Assembly (NCBI GenBank): GCA_900551715.1
Contig: URXG01000084.1
Coordinates: 1-8,594, forward strand
Length of the DNA: 8,594 bases
Reading direction: 5' to 3'
Source of the DNA: an uncultured Blautia sp.
Lineage (GTDB): Bacteria > Bacillota > Clostridia > Lachnospirales > Lachnospiraceae
The first letter of the stretch is position 1; each line of letters starts with the position of its first letter. A model generated the notes under the pieces. The model had not been told where the DNA came from. It did not search any database and saw only the letters and a program-made list of their open reading frames with translations. This document shows positions 1 to 5,819 of the stretch, piece after piece. The translations under genes and the position numbers were made by a program.

Positions 1-64
1 TGGCAAAAAACATGCCAAAACACCTCGCGGGATACTACCTACTGAATAGTTACAATAAAACAAA

Positions 65-116
65 TATAAAAAGACTTTTCAGACCTGAAAACAGGATACT
101 GGAAAGTCTTTTTATA
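65..116. terminator. Bidirectional intrinsic terminator after the lipid kinase gene
   Basis: An 18-base-pair stem (65-82 with 99-116, one T-G wobble) is capped by a second small stem, CCTG/CAGG (84-87 with 92-95), around an AAAA loop. The outer arms carry A5 and T5, so either strand gives a hairpin followed by U residues. It begins ten bases past the stop codon of the leftward lipid kinase gene and is most simply its terminator. It could also stop rightward transcription entering from outside the window. Confidence 0.8.
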
Positions 117-125
117 ATGATTAAG

Positions 126-1052
126 TTATTTGCTGTCTGGAACAATCATCTGTATCTGTTCTGGCTCCATGGATACGGAAAATGTAGTATGAATACCACC
201 GGATTCCCCATCTTTATGTATTGCCAGTGGTACAGTACTTTCTACAGAAATATCCCGGCACTGATAAATATGTATTCCTCTGAATCTGGTATGTCTGCCG
301 AAGAAAGCAGTAGGAAGGCAGAAGAGTACTTTCAGTTTGGAAAGTCCCTCTACTACGATCACATCCAGCATACCGTCAGAGGATGAAGCGTTGGGACAGA
401 ATTTAAAGCCACCTCCTTCATATTTCTGATTCATAACAGCGATAAAATATACTTTTGACCAGGTTTCGGAATTTCCGTCCATATTAACGGATACCTGGGA
501 TGGATTCAGAAACAGGAGCTGCTTCAGTGCAACAAAAAGATAAACAAGTTTTCCAAGGCCAAACCGGTTCAGGATTTTTTTCATAGGGGTTATGCCTACT
601 TCGTGGCAGACCGCTGCATCAAATCCCATACCACAGCTGATAGCAAAACGGCTGCATTTTTTTTTGTAAGAAATACAGGGAACGTCTATTTTGAGGATAT
701 CGTGGTGGTGAAGAAGGATATCCAATGCCTTCAGAGGGTCCTGAGGCAGTTTCATGCCGCGGCAGAAATCATTGCCGGAGCCGGTAGGTATGTATCCGAA
801 ATAAACAGAAGACAGATCCTGAATACCTGTGAGAACTTCCTGGATAGTGCCGTCACCGCCTACAGCAACAAGGGTAACAGGTGAGACTGCTTTGCTGGTA
901 ATCTGTGCTGCCAGCGAAACAGCATGTCCACGATAACCGGTAAAGTACGAATTATAGGACACTCCCTGAGAATTTAGTACTTCCTGGATCTGTTTCCAGA
1001 TTTCAGCACCTTTTCCGGAACGGGAGTTAGGATTTACGATAAAATAATACAT
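126..1052 (-). CDS. YegS/BmrU/DgkB-family lipid kinase (diacylglycerol kinase catalytic domain)
   Basis: A predicted cytoplasmic or membrane-associated kinase of 308 residues that phosphorylates a lipid, probably diacylglycerol, using ATP. In Gram-positive bacteria such enzymes return diacylglycerol, released during lipoteichoic acid synthesis, to the phospholipid pathway; the substrate here is inferred. Visible motifs in order: NPNSRSGKG at 7-15, the nucleotide-binding GGDGT at 65-69, PTGSGNDF at 89-96, a glycine-rich EGGGF with CPNA and DGMLD at about 212-230, and KDGE at 280-283. The length is normal for the family. The chosen ATG at 1050-1052 has an AGGAGG site nine bases upstream. An in-frame ATG at 1082 would add ten residues, but it lies upstream of the predicted transcription start. 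A run of nine A residues encodes three lysines near residue 130. The gene is monocistronic, divergent from the response regulator. Confidence 0.9.
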   Translation of the reverse strand: MYYFIVNPNSRSGKGAEIWKQIQEVLNSQGVSYNSYFTGYRGHAVSLAAQITSKAVSPVTLVAVGGDGTIQEVLTGIQDLSSVYFGYIPTGSGNDFCRGMKLPQDPLKALDILLHHHDILKIDVPCISYKKKCSRFAISCGMGFDAAVCHEVGITPMKKILNRFGLGKLVYLFVALKQLLFLNPSQVSVNMDGNSETWSKVYFIAVMNQKYEGGGFKFCPNASSSDGMLDVIVVEGLSKLKVLFCLPTAFFGRHTRFRGIHIYQCRDISVESTVPLAIHKDGESGGIHTTFSVSMEPEQIQMIVPDSK

Positions 1053-1060
1053 AAAAAGAT

Positions 1061-1066
1061 TCCTCC
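1061..1066 (-). promoter_or_regulatory. Ribosome binding site that sets the lipid kinase start
   Basis: Read on the minus strand this is AGGAGG, a perfect Shine-Dalgarno core, nine bases upstream of the ATG at 1050-1052. It favours this start over the in-frame ATG at 1082, which would place the site inside the coding region. Confidence 0.8.
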
Positions 1067-1077
1067 TGACAGTATCC

Positions 1078-1106
1078 ATCATATCATTGCAAAGAGAGAT
1101 TTACAA
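1078..1106 (-). promoter_or_regulatory. Promoter of the lipid kinase gene (extended -10)
   Basis: On the minus strand, TTGTAA (1101-1106) is followed by a 17-base spacer and TATGAT (1078-1083), with TG one base before the -10 element, giving an extended -10. Transcription would start near 1071, leaving a leader of roughly 20 bases that contains the AGGAGG site. The match to the housekeeping sigma consensus is good for an AT-leaning genome. Confidence 0.6.
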
Positions 1107-1115
1107 CAAAATACT
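1087..1115 (+). promoter_or_regulatory. Candidate promoter of the response regulator gene
   Basis: TTGCAA (1087-1092), a 17-base spacer and AATACT (1110-1115) form a moderate housekeeping-type promoter. It interleaves with the opposing lipid kinase promoter, so the two would compete for polymerase. The resulting leader would be about 90 bases. A TATACT at 1163-1168 is another possible -10 but lacks a convincing -35 element. Confidence 0.35.
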
Positions 1116-1214
1116 TTACGAAGATTTAACCTGGTACCAACAGAAATTTTAAGGACACAATCTATACTTCTTGAAGAGTTAAAAAGACGAGAAAGCAGGA
1201 TCTAAGGAGGAATT

Positions 1215-1880
1215 ATGATCTATTTGGTAGAAGATGATGAAAGTATACGTGAACTTGTAGTCTATACATTAAAAAGTCAGGGAATGGAAGCAAAAGGATT
1301 TGAACGTCCCTCTCTGTTCTGGAAAGAACTGGAAAAAGAAGTTCCTTCTCTGATTCTTCTGGATGTGATGCTTCCTGAGGAGGATGGCATTTCTATTTTA
1401 AAGAAACTACGTTCAAGGCCGGAAACAAGAAAACTTCCTGTTATTATGCTGACAGCCAAAAGCAGTGAATACGATACAGTTATGGGTCTGGACAGCGGGG
1501 CTGATGATTATATCCCGAAACCATTCCGGATGATGGAACTGATTTCCAGGATACGTGCAAGACTCAGAAGAGCAGAAGATCAGGGCGCAGAGGAATACAG
1601 GCTGGAGAATCTTTATGTGTGCCCTTCCAGACATGTGGTTACTGTGGATCAGGAGCCGATAAGCCTGACACTGAAAGAATATGAAATGCTTTGTCTTCTT
1701 CTGAAAAACAGCGGAATGGTTCTGTCACGTACACAGCTTCTCAACCAGATCTGGGGATATGAGTTTGACGGAGAAAGCAGAACTGTGGATGTACATATAA
1801 GAACCTTAAGACAGAAGCTGGGAACAGCAGGTGACCTTATCGAGACAGTTCGAGGAGTAGGATACAAAATCGGAAGATAA
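1215..1880 (+). CDS. OmpR/PhoB-family DNA-binding response regulator (no adjacent kinase)
   Basis: A 221-residue two-component response regulator. The N-terminal receiver domain (about 1-115) has the acidic pair D7/D8, phospho-acceptor D50 in the LLDVMLP segment, switch residue T80 and the invariant lysine K102 in the YIPKPF segment. The C-terminal winged-helix domain (about 128-221) has the typical LTLKEYEMLCLL start, an RTVDVHIRTLRQKL recognition helix and a final RGVGYKI turn. Phosphorylation at D50 is expected to promote dimer formation and DNA binding. All key residues are intact, so it should work as a classical regulator. The start has an AAGGAGG site five bases upstream. Normally a sensor histidine kinase gene follows; here the next gene is topB, after only 142 bases with no kinase remnant. 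Its targets cannot be deduced; PhoB, PhoP or VanR-like names would be guesses. Confidence 0.93.
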   Translation: MIYLVEDDESIRELVVYTLKSQGMEAKGFERPSLFWKELEKEVPSLILLDVMLPEEDGISILKKLRSRPETRKLPVIMLTAKSSEYDTVMGLDSGADDYIPKPFRMMELISRIRARLRRAEDQGAEEYRLENLYVCPSRHVVTVDQEPISLTLKEYEMLCLLLKNSGMVLSRTQLLNQIWGYEFDGESRTVDVHIRTLRQKLGTAGDLIETVRGVGYKIGR

Positions 1881-1886
1881 ACTGCA

Positions 1887-1929
1887 GCTGACCAGTTACT
1901 GTGAACGGAGTGAACAGTAACGCTGACCA
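1887..1929. repeat. Palindrome bracketed by an 8-base direct repeat
   Basis: GTTACTGT (1895-1902) and ACAGTAAC (1914-1921) are perfect inverted arms around an 11-base loop. The palindrome is immediately bracketed by two copies of GCTGACCA (1887-1894 and 1922-1929). Inside it, GTGAAC occurs twice as a direct repeat (1901-1906 and 1910-1915). No T-run follows, so it is not a normal intrinsic terminator. It starts six bases after the response regulator stop codon. It may be a REP-like or miniature palindromic element or a protein-binding site. Confidence 0.5.
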
Positions 1930-1981
1930 TTCCGAATATAACTGAAGCAATGGCTTTACAGTTTCCTTTATTATGAAAATA

Positions 1982-1990
1982 TGGTATGAT
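1982..1990 (+). promoter_or_regulatory. topB: Extended -10 promoter of topB
   Basis: TGGTATGAT is an extended -10 element (TG, one base, then TATGAT). The -35 region 17 bases upstream, TTTCCT at 1962-1967, is weak, which extended -10 promoters tolerate. Transcription would begin near 1997, about 26 bases before the topB ATG, leaving room for the GAGAGG ribosome site at 2011-2016. Confidence 0.45.
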
Positions 1991-2022
1991 GAGGGACAGA
2001 ATAAAAAACAGAGAGGTATAAA

Positions 2023-4215
2023 ATGAAATCACTGGTAATTGCAGAGAAGCCTTCTGTGGCAAGAGATATTGCAAGAGTCCTTCATTGTTCTCAGAAAGGG
2101 AATGGTTTCCTGGAAGGGAAGGAATATGTAGTTACATGGGCACTGGGTCATCTTGTCACACTGGCCGATCCTGAAGAATATGATAAAAAGTATGTGAAAT
2201 GGGATATGCAGATGCTTCCCATGATGCCGGATAAAATGAAACTGGTAGTGATCCGCCAGACATCTAGACAATATCAGGCAGTTAAGACACAATTGTTCCG
2301 AAAGGACATCAGAGACATTATTATTGCCACAGATGCAGGCAGAGAAGGCGAACTGGTAGCCCGCTGGATTCTGGACAAATCCGGCTGTCACAAACCCATC
2401 CGCAGACTGTGGATCTCATCTGTTACAGACAAGGCCATTAAAGACGGATTCCATAACCTGAAAAACGGAAGAGAGTACGATAACCTGTACAGAGCAGCAG
2501 TGGCAAGAGCAGAGGCAGACTGGCTGGTAGGTATGAATGGAACAAGAGCTCTTACCTGCAAATATAATGCACAGCTTTCCTGTGGGCGGGTGCAGACTCC
2601 TACACTGGCGATCATAGCCATGAGAGAAGAGGAAATCCGTAATTTTAAGCCGGAAGAATACTATGGTGTTGCAGTACAGGCAGGTGATGTTCAGTGGACA
2701 TGGAAAGATTCAAAAAGCGGAAGTTTCCGTACATTCCATAAAGAAAAAGCAGAAGATATCCGAAATAAAGTACAGAACAGTACCCTGGAGATCACATCTG
2801 TTACAAAGAAACCCAGGAAGTCCTATGCACCGGGGCTGTATGATCTGACTACCCTTCAAAGAGAAGCAAACCAGAAATATGGCTTTTCAGCAAAAGAAAC
2901 CCTGAATATCATGCAGCGACTTTATGAAAATCATAAAGTTCTTACATATCCAAGAACCGATTCAAGATATATTGGCAGAGATGTAGTGCCAACCATCAAA
3001 GAACGATTGAAAGCCTGTGGTACAGGACCTTACAGGAAACTGACGGGTGCTCTGATAAATAAAACTATTCAGGCAAATGCAAGTTTTGTAGACGACAAAA
3101 AAGTCAGTGACCATCACGCAATTATTCCTACAGAACAGTTTGTGCAGCTGGACCATATGACCAACGAAGAACGCAAGATCTATGATATGGTAGTGCGAAG
3201 ATTCCTAAGTGTTCTTTATCCTCCTTATGTGTATGAGCAGACTTCTCTGGAAGCCAAAGCAGCTGGCTGTACTTTTGTGGCAAGTGGAAAGACAGTTGTC
3301 AGTGCCGGATGGAAGGAAGTCTATGAAGGCAATTATCAGGACGAGAATGATACAGAAGAAAAAGAACTGAAAGATCAGAAGCTTCCTGTTTACAGTCAGG
3401 GTGAGAAGCTGAAGATCCAGAGTATCAGACTGAATACAGGAAAGACCAGGCCACCAGCAAGGTTTACAGAAGCCACACTTCTTGCTGCAATGGAAAATCC
3501 TGTCAGATATATGACTACAAAGGACAGACAGGCAGCCAGAACTCTGGGAGAAACCGGAGGTTTGGGCACTGTGGCAACAAGGGCAGATATTATCGAAAAA
3601 CTTTTTCATACCTTCCTTATGGAAAAGAAAGGAAATGAAATCTATCTTACTTCCAAGGCGAAACAGCTTCTGGAACTGGTACCGGAGGATCTGAAGAAAC
3701 CGGAACTGACAGCAGACTGGGAAAAGAAGCTGGCAGACATATCCAAAGGAAAACTTCATCAGGACAGATTTTTGAAAGACATTCGTAAGTATACCTGCGA
3801 GATCGTAGATGAAGTAAAAACAGGTTCCGGAACATTCCGTCATGATAATCTTACCAACAAGATCTGTCCTGACTGTGGCAGAAAGCTTCTGGCAGTCAAT
3901 GGTAAAAACAGTAAAATGCTGGTATGTCAGGACAGAGAGTGCGGCTATCGTGAGACTATTTCCCGTACTACTAATGCAAGATGTCCAAAATGCCATAAAA
4001 GAATGGAAATGCTGATAAAAGGAAAAGAAGAAACGTTTGTATGCCAGTGTGGATATAAAGAGAAACTTTCTGCTTTTCAGGCAAGAAGAGCAAAAGAAGG
4101 GGCAGGAGTTAATAAGCGAGATGTGCAGAAGTATATGAGACAGCAACAGAAAGAAGCAAAAGAACCGGTAAACAATAGTTTCGCACAGGCACTTGCCGGG
4201 ATTAAATTAGATTAA
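2023..4215 (+). CDS. topB: DNA topoisomerase III (type IA)
   Basis: A 730-residue type IA topoisomerase, close in length to Bacillus TopB. It cuts one DNA strand through a 5'-phosphotyrosine link, passes a strand and reseals, and mainly unlinks replication and recombination intermediates. The N-terminal TOPRIM domain has the catalytic glutamate E8 in the IAEKPSVA segment and the metal-binding DAGREGE at 104-110. The NAQLSCGRVQTPTLA segment (182-196) is typical of topoisomerase III. The active-site tyrosine is Y309 within LTYPRTDSRY, and GLGTVATRADII (514-525) belongs to the core. The tail has two four-cysteine zinc ribbons, C615/C618/C635/C640 and C654/C657/C674/C676, followed by a basic stretch, all suited to single-stranded DNA binding. 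The gene has its own promoter and a GAGAGG site six bases before the ATG. Topoisomerases III also occur on conjugative elements, but no relaxase or type IV secretion gene is nearby, so a chromosomal copy is favoured. Confidence 0.96.
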   Translation: MKSLVIAEKPSVARDIARVLHCSQKGNGFLEGKEYVVTWALGHLVTLADPEEYDKKYVKWDMQMLPMMPDKMKLVVIRQTSRQYQAVKTQLFRKDIRDIIIATDAGREGELVARWILDKSGCHKPIRRLWISSVTDKAIKDGFHNLKNGREYDNLYRAAVARAEADWLVGMNGTRALTCKYNAQLSCGRVQTPTLAIIAMREEEIRNFKPEEYYGVAVQAGDVQWTWKDSKSGSFRTFHKEKAEDIRNKVQNSTLEITSVTKKPRKSYAPGLYDLTTLQREANQKYGFSAKETLNIMQRLYENHKVLTYPRTDSRYIGRDVVPTIKERLKACGTGPYRKLTGALINKTIQANASFVDDKKVSDHHAIIPTEQFVQLDHMTNEERKIYDMVVRRFLSVLYPPYVYEQTSLEAKAAGCTFVASGKTVVSAGWKEVYEGNYQDENDTEEKELKDQKLPVYSQGEKLKIQSIRLNTGKTRPPARFTEATLLAAMENPVRYMTTKDRQAARTLGETGGLGTVATRADIIEKLFHTFLMEKKGNEIYLTSKAKQLLELVPEDLKKPELTADWEKKLADISKGKLHQDRFLKDIRKYTCEIVDEVKTGSGTFRHDNLTNKICPDCGRKLLAVNGKNSKMLVCQDRECGYRETISRTTNARCPKCHKRMEMLIKGKEETFVCQCGYKEKLSAFQARRAKEGAGVNKRDVQKYMRQQQKEAKEPVNNSFAQALAGIKLD

Positions 4216-4234
4216 AAATCATATAAGACAAAAG

Positions 4235-4262
4235 AAAAAGTGGGCGAAATGCCCACTTTTTT
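4235..4262. terminator. Shared terminator between topB and the MATE gene
   Basis: Perfect 11-base-pair stem (4235-4245 with 4251-4261) around the loop GAAAT, with A5 on one side and T6 on the other. It therefore works as an intrinsic terminator on both strands. It lies 20 bases beyond the topB stop. On the other strand, the exporter's TAA stop (4261-4263) is partly inside the stem. Confidence 0.9.
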
Positions 4263-5619
4263 AAATGACTTTATGTTGCAGCCACTTGCGGCTGTGAAAA
4301 CGTATGGTAAAAATGATATTTCGGATTCCCCAGTCTGTAAACATACCGATCCATACAGCCATAGGTCCCATATGAAAGACTCTGGCAAGAACTGTTGCAA
4401 GAGTAACACGACAGAGCCACATAGTAAGTACAGATACTGTCATGCTGAATTTTACATCACCTGCTGCACGAAGTCCATAAGCAGGGATAAATGCCATATC
4501 CCATATCAGTGGTTTGACAATGGTGATGCAGGTAACCATAAAGATACAGAGTTTTGCACTTTCAGGTTCCATACCTCCGAATATGGTAATCGGTCTGGTA
4601 ATGGCATACATAAAAATACAGGAAAGAACCATTGTAACTTCAGCTATGATACAAAGCTTTTTGATGTAATAAACAGCTTCTTCTTTATGACCGGCTCCAA
4701 GGGTTTCGCCTACCACAGTCATCAGTCCGATACCTATTCCGATGGCAAGAATACCATTCAGATTTTCGATGATATTGGTCATTCCCTGTGCTGCGATAGC
4801 AGCAGTACCCATAAGGGATACGGTAGACTGGATAGCCAATTTACCAAATTGGAACATACTGTTTTCAATACCGGAAGGAACTCCGATATAAAGAATCTTT
4901 TTGATCTTGCTCCAGTCAGGACGAATAGAAAAATAATGTCTGAGAGATACATCAAAAGATGGATTCCGCAGTTTGATCATAACTACTGCCATACTGAAGA
5001 TACGTGAGATCAGAGTGGAGATGGCTGTGCCTGCCACACCCCAGTGGAATATCCATACAAACACCAGATTCATGATCACGTTCATAATGTTGGAGATAAT
5101 GGAAATCTGCATAGGGAGTCGGCTGTTTTCCTGAGCTCTTAAGATACAGGAACCATCATCATACAGGGCAATGAACGGATAGGAAAGTGTTGTGAAGAAA
5201 AAATATTTCCTTGCGTTGCTCATTACATCCTGTTCTACTTTACCAAAGATCAGATGAAGGAGTGGACCATTAAAGATCACAAACAGGACAGTGATGGCAA
5301 GGGACAGCATAAAGGTAATAAAAACAAGCTGTCTTGCTGCCTCCTGTGCCTGTTTCTTTTCCTTACATCCGAGATAATGAGAGCATACTACAGTACCGCC
5401 GGATGCCAGGGCAAAAAAAGCCTGGACAATGAGAATATTGATAGAATCCACCAGAGATACTGCAGAAATAGCTGCTGATCCCAGATTGCTGACACAAAGT
5501 GTATCAACAGTACCCATAAAAGAGTTCAGAAGCTGATCCAGCGCAAGGGGAATCAGAAGTTTTGCTAGCTTTCTGTTGTCAAACATCAGAGACTGATCTG
5601 GTTTTGCTAATAATTTCAT
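4261..5619 (-). CDS. MATE-family multidrug/toxin efflux transporter
   Basis: A 452-residue inner-membrane protein, the usual size for a MATE transporter with twelve membrane helices in two six-helix bundles. Such proteins expel cationic drugs, dyes or metabolites in exchange for Na+ or H+. Supporting features are the opening helix with PLALDQLLNSFMGTVDT (24-40), the ASGGTVVCSHYLG segment (72-84), the RAQENSRLPMQISII region with N180 and N184 (161-188), GVAGTAISTLISR (194-206), GVPSGIENSMFQFG at the start of the second half (246-259), GETLGAGHKEEA (304-315) and GLRAAGDVKFSM (382-393). Substrate and coupling ion cannot be read from sequence. An AAAGGA site nine bases upstream supports the ATG at 5619. 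It is transcribed alone and divergent from the AAA+ ATPase. No adjacent regulator gene is visible, but an inverted repeat touches its predicted promoter. Confidence 0.93.
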   Translation of the reverse strand: MKLLAKPDQSLMFDNRKLAKLLIPLALDQLLNSFMGTVDTLCVSNLGSAAISAVSLVDSINILIVQAFFALASGGTVVCSHYLGCKEKKQAQEAARQLVFITFMLSLAITVLFVIFNGPLLHLIFGKVEQDVMSNARKYFFFTTLSYPFIALYDDGSCILRAQENSRLPMQISIISNIMNVIMNLVFVWIFHWGVAGTAISTLISRIFSMAVVMIKLRNPSFDVSLRHYFSIRPDWSKIKKILYIGVPSGIENSMFQFGKLAIQSTVSLMGTAAIAAQGMTNIIENLNGILAIGIGIGLMTVVGETLGAGHKEEAVYYIKKLCIIAEVTMVLSCIFMYAITRPITIFGGMEPESAKLCIFMVTCITIVKPLIWDMAFIPAYGLRAAGDVKFSMTVSVLTMWLCRVTLATVLARVFHMGPMAVWIGMFTDWGIRNIIFTIRFHSRKWLQHKVI

Positions 5620-5652
5620 AAAAATATATCCTTTATTTTGTGCAGAGTTGAT

Positions 5653-5682
5653 ATGTTAAATCTTTCTGGTTTGTTGTCTCAA
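5653..5682 (-). promoter_or_regulatory. Candidate promoter of the MATE transporter gene
   Basis: On the minus strand, TTGAGA (5677-5682, five of six to consensus) is followed by 18 bases and TAACAT (5653-5658, four of six). The transcription start would be near 5646, with a leader of about 27 bases that contains the AAAGGA ribosome site at 5629-5634. The -35 element overlaps the first two bases of the inverted repeat at 5681-5717. Confidence 0.45.
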
Positions 5683-5717
5683 GGATAACCGTTTATCAGA
5701 ATACACCTGTTATCCTT
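5681..5717. repeat. Separated inverted repeat in the MATE/ATPase divergent region
   Basis: AAGGATAAC (5681-5689) and GTTATCCTT (5709-5717) are perfect 9-base inverted arms separated by 19 bases. The half-site centres are 28 bases apart, just under three helical turns, as might suit a dimeric or looping DNA-binding protein. One arm overlaps the candidate -35 of the exporter. On the plus strand six T residues follow the TCC, so RNA could form a terminator-like hairpin, but no upstream plus-strand gene needs one. Confidence 0.4.
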
Positions 5718-5750
5718 TTTTCTCAATAGTAAATATGAAAAAAATGCAGG

Positions 5751-5779
5751 TTGTTGTAAAGGTTAAATCATGATAAACT
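5751..5779 (+). promoter_or_regulatory. Candidate promoter of the AAA+ ATPase gene (extended -10)
   Basis: TTGTTG (5751-5756), a 17-base spacer and TAAACT (5774-5779), with TG one base before the -10 element. Transcription would start around 5786. The AAGGAG ribosome site at 5806-5811 is eight bases before the ATG. Confidence 0.5.
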
Positions 5780-5819
5780 ATCCATAGAAATTCAGTCAAT
5801 ATACAAAGGAGCAAGATTT

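Noticed and set aside
1..17. Short inverted repeat TGGCA/TGCCA at the extreme left
   Set aside because: Five-base arms at the window edge are too short to call; it may be the remnant of a structure belonging to a gene outside the window.
12..386. A 124-codon plus-strand open frame at the left edge
   Set aside because: It runs through the terminator hairpin at 65-116 and then antisense to the lipid kinase, has no clear ribosome site, and shows no recognisable domain.
1053..1082. Ten-residue N-terminal extension of the lipid kinase starting at the ATG at 1082
   Set aside because: The ATG lies within the predicted -10 region and upstream of the transcription start, and the AGGAGG site fits the ATG at 1052.
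3205..4146. A 313-codon minus-strand open frame across topB
   Set aside because: It is rich in Phe, Cys and Ser, lies wholly inside topB whose domains are complete, and resembles no known protein.
2023..4215. topB as part of a conjugative element
   Set aside because: No relaxase, coupling protein, type IV secretion or integrase gene is in the window, and the neighbours look like ordinary chromosomal genes.
4240..5007. A 255-codon plus-strand open frame across the exporter gene
   Set aside because: It is antisense to the well-supported MATE gene, its composition (many His, Ser, Asn, Cys) is that of a reverse-strand shadow, and its start lies in the terminator hairpin.
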